Of a DNA stretch of 64,000 bases, positions 60,456 through 64,000 are shown in pieces. Source of the stretch: Bacteroidaceae bacterium (GTDB lineage: Bacteria; Bacteroidota; Bacteroidia; Bacteroidales; Bacteroidaceae); NCBI GenBank assembly GCA_017429525.1, contig JAFROT010000048.1:1-64000 (forward strand), written 5' to 3'. The notes beneath the pieces are model-generated. The model ran no database searches. It was not told the DNA's origin and was given only the letters and a program-made list of their open reading frames with translations. Positions within the stretch are counted from its first letter, which is position 1. Every line of letters begins with the position of its first letter. The translations under genes and the position numbers were made by a program.

Positions 60456-61517
60456 TCACTCTTCCTGCGAGAGCAGGCAGCGCTCGAGGCTGTCGACCTC
60501 GTCGTCGGTGGTGGCCCAGCTGGTGACGAAGCGGCAGGCGGTATGAGCGTCGTCGACGGGTGCCCAGGGCTCGAAGCCTATGAATTGGCGCAGGCGCGGG
60601 AGGTCGTCGTCGGGAATGACGTAGAACTGCTGATTCGTGGGCGAGCCGATATAAGGCGCGTAGCCGAGGCGGTCGACGAAGAGGTGGCGCAAGCGCATGG
60701 CCAGACTGACGGCAGAGCGTCCGAGCGAGATGTAGAGTGGCCCGCCATCGGGAACGGGGCTGAACAGCGCCTCGAACTGCACGCCTACGACGCGGCTCTT
60801 GGCCAGGAGGGCGCCATGGCGCTTGATGCGACTGAGCATGTGAGAGGGCGCATCGCCTCGGGGGAAGACGACCGCCTCGCCACAGAGGGCTCCGCACTTG
60901 GTGCCGCCGACGTAGAAGATGTCCGAGAGGCGGGCGAGCAGCGGCAGGTCGATGTCGGCGCTGGCGGCAAGACCGTAGGCCAGGCGTGCACCGTCGACGT
61001 AGAGCGGAATCTCGTATTCGCGGCAGGTGTCGTGCAGCTCGCGCAACTCGTCGGCCGTATAGAGGGTGCCCAGTTCCGTCGGGAAGGTGATGTAGACCAT
61101 TCCGGGACGAACCATATGCTCGGCAGTCTCGTCGGCGAAATAACCCTTCAGCCATTGGCGCAGGTCGCTGTTGCGGAGCTTGCCGTCGTGGTGGGGGAGG
61201 GCGATCACCTTATGTCCGGTGAACTCCACGGCGCCTGCCTCGTGGACGTTGATATGCGCCGTGTCGCAGCAGACGACGCCCTCGTAGGGCTGGAGCACGC
61301 AATCGATGATGGTGGCGTTGGTCTGCGTGCCGCCGGCGAGGAAGTAAACCTGCGCGTCGGCAGCCTGGCAAGCCTCGCGGATGAGTTGGCGGGCATGCTC
61401 GCTGTAGCGGTCGTCGCCATAGCTTTGCGAACGCTCGCCGTTGGTGGTGATGAGATGGCGAAGCACGGCGTCGTGGGCTCCGTTGTTGTAGTCGCTTTCG
61501 AGATGTATCAGGTCCAT
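60456..61517 (-). CDS. Low-specificity threonine aldolase-like PLP enzyme
   Basis: A 353-residue fold-type I PLP enzyme. LESDYNNGAHDAVL at the N terminus, GERSQSYGDDRYSEHA, FLAGGTQTNATII, YVDGARLAYG (PLP Asp) and IFYVGGTKCGALCGEAVV with the PLP Lys near residue 207 match threonine aldolases, which cleave L-threonine or allo-threonine to glycine and acetaldehyde. Close beta-eliminating-lyase relatives cannot be excluded. It lies 26 bp from the MutS-like gene on the same strand. Confidence 0.88.
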   Translation of the reverse strand: MDLIHLESDYNNGAHDAVLRHLITTNGERSQSYGDDRYSEHARQLIREACQAADAQVYFLAGGTQTNATIIDCVLQPYEGVVCCDTAHINVHEAGAVEFTGHKVIALPHHDGKLRNSDLRQWLKGYFADETAEHMVRPGMVYITFPTELGTLYTADELRELHDTCREYEIPLYVDGARLAYGLAASADIDLPLLARLSDIFYVGGTKCGALCGEAVVFPRGDAPSHMLSRIKRHGALLAKSRVVGVQFEALFSPVPDGGPLYISLGRSAVSLAMRLRHLFVDRLGYAPYIGSPTNQQFYVIPDDDLPRLRQFIGFEPWAPVDDAHTACRFVTSWATTDDEVDSLERCLLSQEE

Positions 61518-61543
61518 GATGTGAGTGTTTAGAGTTGAGCGTT

Positions 61544-63400
61544 TTAGGGCGTAGAGTTGAGTATTTGGCGCAGTAGGTGGGTTGCGTTCTGGTTGCGCGC
61601 CACGCCTGGCGTGATGCGGTAGGTGTAGGTGATCGAGTCGGCGAGTGAGATCTCGAAACAGAAAGCGTGGAAGCGGTCGGGCTTCTCATCGGCCATGCGC
61701 GAGAGCTCGAGGTCGTGGGTGGCGATGACTCCCGTGACGGGCAGCTGTGCGATGTGCTCCAGGAAGAGGCGCGAGCCGTTGAGCTTGTCGAGCGAGTTGG
61801 TGCCTTTGAGAATCTCGTCGAGGATGATGAGCGTGGGTAGGGGTGTGGTGCTGTCGGCGCCCGCGTGATCATGTCCTGTCCGTGGGCGTACGGCTTGCAG
61901 CAGCTGCCTGAGGCGCAGCAGCTCGGCGTTGAAGTAGGAGATGCCATGCGTCAGGTCGTCGGTCGTGCGCATGGACGTGAAGAGGGCAAAGCGGCTCAGC
62001 CTTAGCGTTTCGGCGAACACAGGCAGCCCTGCGCGGGCCAGCACGACATTGATGCCGATGGCCCTGAGGAAGGTGCTCTTGCCCGCCATGTTGGCGCCTG
62101 TGATGATGTAGTAGTGCTGGTCGGCAAGGCTGAAGTCGTTGCGCACGGCCTTGGCGCCTACGAAGGGATGCCAGAGGCCGAGAGCCTCTAGCGTGACGCT
62201 GCCGTCGTCCAGCCATTCGGCGTCGGTGGCCTGCGGCTCGTTGAAGCAGAACGTGCCCATCGAGACGAAGGCGTCGAATCGTCCTACGGCTTCGACCCAC
62301 GAACTCATCTGCCCGACGTACCGCTCCTGCCACCGCAGGAAACGGCGTACGAGGAAATAGTCGCTCAGCGCAAACACGTTGAACACGATGAAGGCCAGGA
62401 AGTTGCCTCTGCGGTCGAGCGCATCGAGTATGGCCGTGAGCTCGCGGAAGCTGGCCTGGGCATTGTGGCCGTCAGCTGCGAGGTCGTCACGAAGGCTGAC
62501 GAGCAGCTGACTGCTGAACTGACTCTCGGCAATCAGCCGTACGAGTCGCTGATAGCGCTCCAAGGCACTGCGAATGCCCGTGAGGACCTGCGTGGCCTGC
62601 CGGAGCGAGTGGCTACAGGCTAAGGTGACGAGGGTAAACTGCGCCGTCGCCCAGAGCATGAGCTGCCCCTCGGTGAGGCGGTCGAGCAGATAAGCTGCGA
62701 AGGCTGCGGCAAAGGCAATGATGGCCGTCCATGCCACCACCGACGACCATCTCGTCAGCGGCCAGCGCGCCACGCTGACGGCCTTGGCTGCGGCTACGAC
62801 CTGCCCGACGCGCGTCTCGTCGATAGTGCCTTCGAGGCCGTAGGTGCAGAAGGCGGTGCGCAGCGGCTCGTTGTCGGCCAGTTCGCGGACTGCCTCGCGG
62901 CGACGGGCGATGACCTGCAGGGCGGGCGGTTCGGGCTCGCTGAGCATGGCGGCCAGCGCAGCCTCGCCTCCCGACGTGACGGCGCGGTTGATGCGTTGGA
63001 ACAGGGAGGCCGTCCCGAAGAGGTCCAGGTCGACCGCGAACGGGTGCTGGTCGTCCACGAATTGTCGGCCGTCGGCAAAGGGCGAGTAGTCGCCGTCGAG
63101 GTAGGCTCTTTCGCGCTCATAGACATGCAGTCGCCGCTCGCAGTCGGCACGGCGCTGACTCATGCTCACGTCCTGCCAGCGGACAGCCAGGTAAGCCGCC
63201 AGCGCCACAGCCCCTGCGGCCAGCCATGTCCATGAACGGCCCCACAAGTCGGGGCCCCAGATGCTTGCCGCCACGCAGGCTGCCGCCGCGCCAAACAGCA
63301 GCAGCTCGGCCGTGACGAAGCGCTTGCCATAGCCTCGCAGGCGGGCCGTCTCGCTCTTCAGCGTTGCGATTTTCTCTCCGTAGAAAGCCTTCAGTGGCAT
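61544..63400 (-). CDS. Membrane-anchored MutS-family ATPase
   Basis: A 618-residue protein with a MutS-type C-terminal ATPase: Walker A ITGANMAGKSTFLRA near residue 435, DDLTHGISYFNAELLRL and Walker B LIILDEILKGTNS near 525, then VIATHDLELS. Instead of the mismatch-recognition domains it has transmembrane helices at about 30-48, 57-75, 225-245 and 251-270, with a possible fifth near 330-347. It therefore cannot be a standard mismatch-repair MutS. Such membrane MutS-like proteins are known in Bacteroidetes but their role is unknown. The start at 63400 fits a cytoplasmic N terminus before the first helix pair. Confidence 0.85.
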   Translation of the reverse strand: MPLKAFYGEKIATLKSETARLRGYGKRFVTAELLLFGAAAACVAASIWGPDLWGRSWTWLAAGAVALAAYLAVRWQDVSMSQRRADCERRLHVYERERAYLDGDYSPFADGRQFVDDQHPFAVDLDLFGTASLFQRINRAVTSGGEAALAAMLSEPEPPALQVIARRREAVRELADNEPLRTAFCTYGLEGTIDETRVGQVVAAAKAVSVARWPLTRWSSVVAWTAIIAFAAAFAAYLLDRLTEGQLMLWATAQFTLVTLACSHSLRQATQVLTGIRSALERYQRLVRLIAESQFSSQLLVSLRDDLAADGHNAQASFRELTAILDALDRRGNFLAFIVFNVFALSDYFLVRRFLRWQERYVGQMSSWVEAVGRFDAFVSMGTFCFNEPQATDAEWLDDGSVTLEALGLWHPFVGAKAVRNDFSLADQHYYIITGANMAGKSTFLRAIGINVVLARAGLPVFAETLRLSRFALFTSMRTTDDLTHGISYFNAELLRLRQLLQAVRPRTGHDHAGADSTTPLPTLIILDEILKGTNSLDKLNGSRLFLEHIAQLPVTGVIATHDLELSRMADEKPDRFHAFCFEISLADSITYTYRITPGVARNQNATHLLRQILNSTP

Positions 63401-63422
63401 GGACCGTGAACGTTGATGGATG

Positions 63423-63734
63423 CTAACGAGCCGGTGCCTCGGAGTGGCGGGGCATGCTTTTCATCCGTTCGTGCAGCTTGCGGTTGTCGCAGAGCATATT
63501 CCAAATGCCATCCTCCGAGAGTACGCCCCGCTTCAGGCCGTCGGGCAGGCGCCCCTCGCGGTCGGCGTCATAGTCTTGTTTCCAGAGGTCGCTGCCGTAG
63601 TAGTCGTCGAGCTCAGCTATCGCCTTCTGGGCAGCCTCGAAGTGGTCGAGGGCCGTTGTCAGTTCCCTGATAGCCGCCGAGGCGGTGTCGAGGTGACTTT
63701 CCATCAGGCGGATGCGTTCAATCTGTTCTGTCAT
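63423..63734 (-). CDS. DUF4298-type small helical protein
   Basis: A 103-residue protein starting MTEQIERIRLMESHLDTA, helical and charged, with LDDYYGSDLWKQDYDADREG and the C-terminal SEDGIWNMLCDNRKLHERM. It matches the DUF4298 family, of unknown function. The start at 63734 is preferred because the upstream open frame (to 63869) is built from a 79-bp tandem repeat. It precedes the MutS-like gene by 22 bp and is probably co-transcribed. Confidence 0.8.
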   Translation of the reverse strand: MTEQIERIRLMESHLDTASAAIRELTTALDHFEAAQKAIAELDDYYGSDLWKQDYDADREGRLPDGLKRGVLSEDGIWNMLCDNRKLHERMKSMPRHSEAPAR

Positions 63735-63751
63735 AGGCTTTTGTTCTTTTA

Positions 63752-63905
63752 AAAGCGCACCTTTTCTCGCCATGGCAGAGTTTGGAGCAAGCTTCACTCT
63801 GCTCATCTGGCTCAGCGAAAACGTTCGCGGAAAGCGCACCTTTTCTTGCCATGGCAGAGCTTGAAGCAAGCTTCACTCTGCACATTTGGCTTAGCGAAAA
63901 CGTTC
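63752..63905. repeat. Two tandem 79-bp repeats
   Basis: Units 63752-63830 and 63831-63905 are highly similar, each containing GCGCACCTTTTC, a GCAGAG/CTCTGC hairpin (GCAAGCTTCACTCTGC) and ending GCGAAAACGTTC. They form the likely 5' UTR of the DUF4298-type gene. The last 95 bp of the window (63906-64000) hold only a -7 element. Confidence 0.85.
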
Positions 63906-63916
63906 ATTTTTGCGTG

Positions 63917-63924
63917 CAAAGATA
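63917..63924 (-). promoter_or_regulatory. -7 element before the 79-bp repeats
   Basis: TATCTTTG on the - strand matches TAnnTTTG; the -33 region is not clear. The transcript would include both 79-bp repeats and the DUF4298-type and MutS-like genes. Confidence 0.5.
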
Positions 63925-64000
63925 CGCTTTTTCATGCAAACTCACGCGCGAAACACTATTTTTAACGCGCCTACCGATGGTTTTCGTTGATTTCTTCGTA

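Noticed and set aside
63735-63869. N-terminal extension of the DUF4298-type protein
   Set aside because: The extra codons are the 79-bp tandem repeat, present twice, and do not resemble the family.

Overview
The window looks like chromosome from a Bacteroidales bacterium, probably Prevotellaceae. The evidence is the many promoters of Bacteroidetes type (-7 element TAnnTTTG, often with TTTG or TTG about 19-22 bp upstream), the density of secreted glycosidases and esterases (GH2, GH31, GH36, GH88, GH97, GH109-like, GH127, several acyl esterases), an ADP-style carbohydrate lifestyle without any SusC/SusD in view, and a YNLAGQRV-type C-terminal tail typical of secreted Prevotella proteins. Coding DNA is GC-rich at third positions, which creates long false antisense frames. 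The genus is an inference.

Layout: 0.3-5.8 kb, three secreted hydrolases on + (EEP-family phosphodiesterase, small SGNH esterase, large two-esterase protein). 6.05-6.4 kb, a compact unit with its own promoter, hairpin, 30-residue ORF and terminator. 6.7-12.6 kb, a - strand glycan-degradation operon (alpha/beta hydrolase, GH97, GH88, GH109-like). 12.6-16.4 kb, housekeeping operon pdxJ, DJ-1, ispD, comM/yifB. 16.5-21.2 kb, tRNA-Ala(CGC), NAD kinase, ABC exporter, BASS transporter and a convergent overlapping membrane protein. 21.7-28.0 kb, gdhA, a GHL10-type secreted protein and a GH31 with PA14 insert. 28.0-31.0 kb, repeat-rich DNA and a pair of esterases flanked by 33-bp direct repeats. 31.0-36.3 kb, carboxypeptidase-regulatory-like protein, valS, mazG and a 38-residue small gene. 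36.8-38.7 kb, sialate O-acetylesterase. 38.7-43.0 kb, a Phe/Tyr operon (pheA, aminotransferase, DAHP synthase-chorismate mutase, tyrA). 43.3-46.8 kb, putA. 46.8-51.3 kb, accessory genes including a broken sensor phosphatase. 51.6-59.5 kb, GH2, GH127 and divergent GH36. 59.6-60.3 kb, hsp20 with a sigma-54 promoter. 60.4-63.9 kb, threonine aldolase, a membrane MutS-like ATPase and a DUF4298-type protein.

The strongest regulatory discovery is upstream of pheA. A promoter is followed by an 18-codon leader ORF with eight consecutive aromatic codons (YYWFYFYF), a perfect intrinsic terminator just before pheA, and a segment overlapping the leader stop codon that can pair with the terminator's 5' arm. 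This is a complete ribosome-mediated transcription attenuator. A second regulatory unit is the hsp20 gene, with a textbook -24/-12 sigma-54 promoter and two dyads 20 bp apart that look like enhancer-binding-protein sites. putA may be preceded by a uORF ending in Ser-Pro-Pro-Pro-Ala-Arg-stop.

A genome-scale pattern also stands out: short A/T-rich tandem repeats with a 7-bp period (variants of GAAGAGT, AATGGAC, AATGACG, AATTCAA) recur at gene ends and commonly form the arms of very long hairpins, one with a perfect 37-bp stem. One such array lies in frame inside the GH127 gene.
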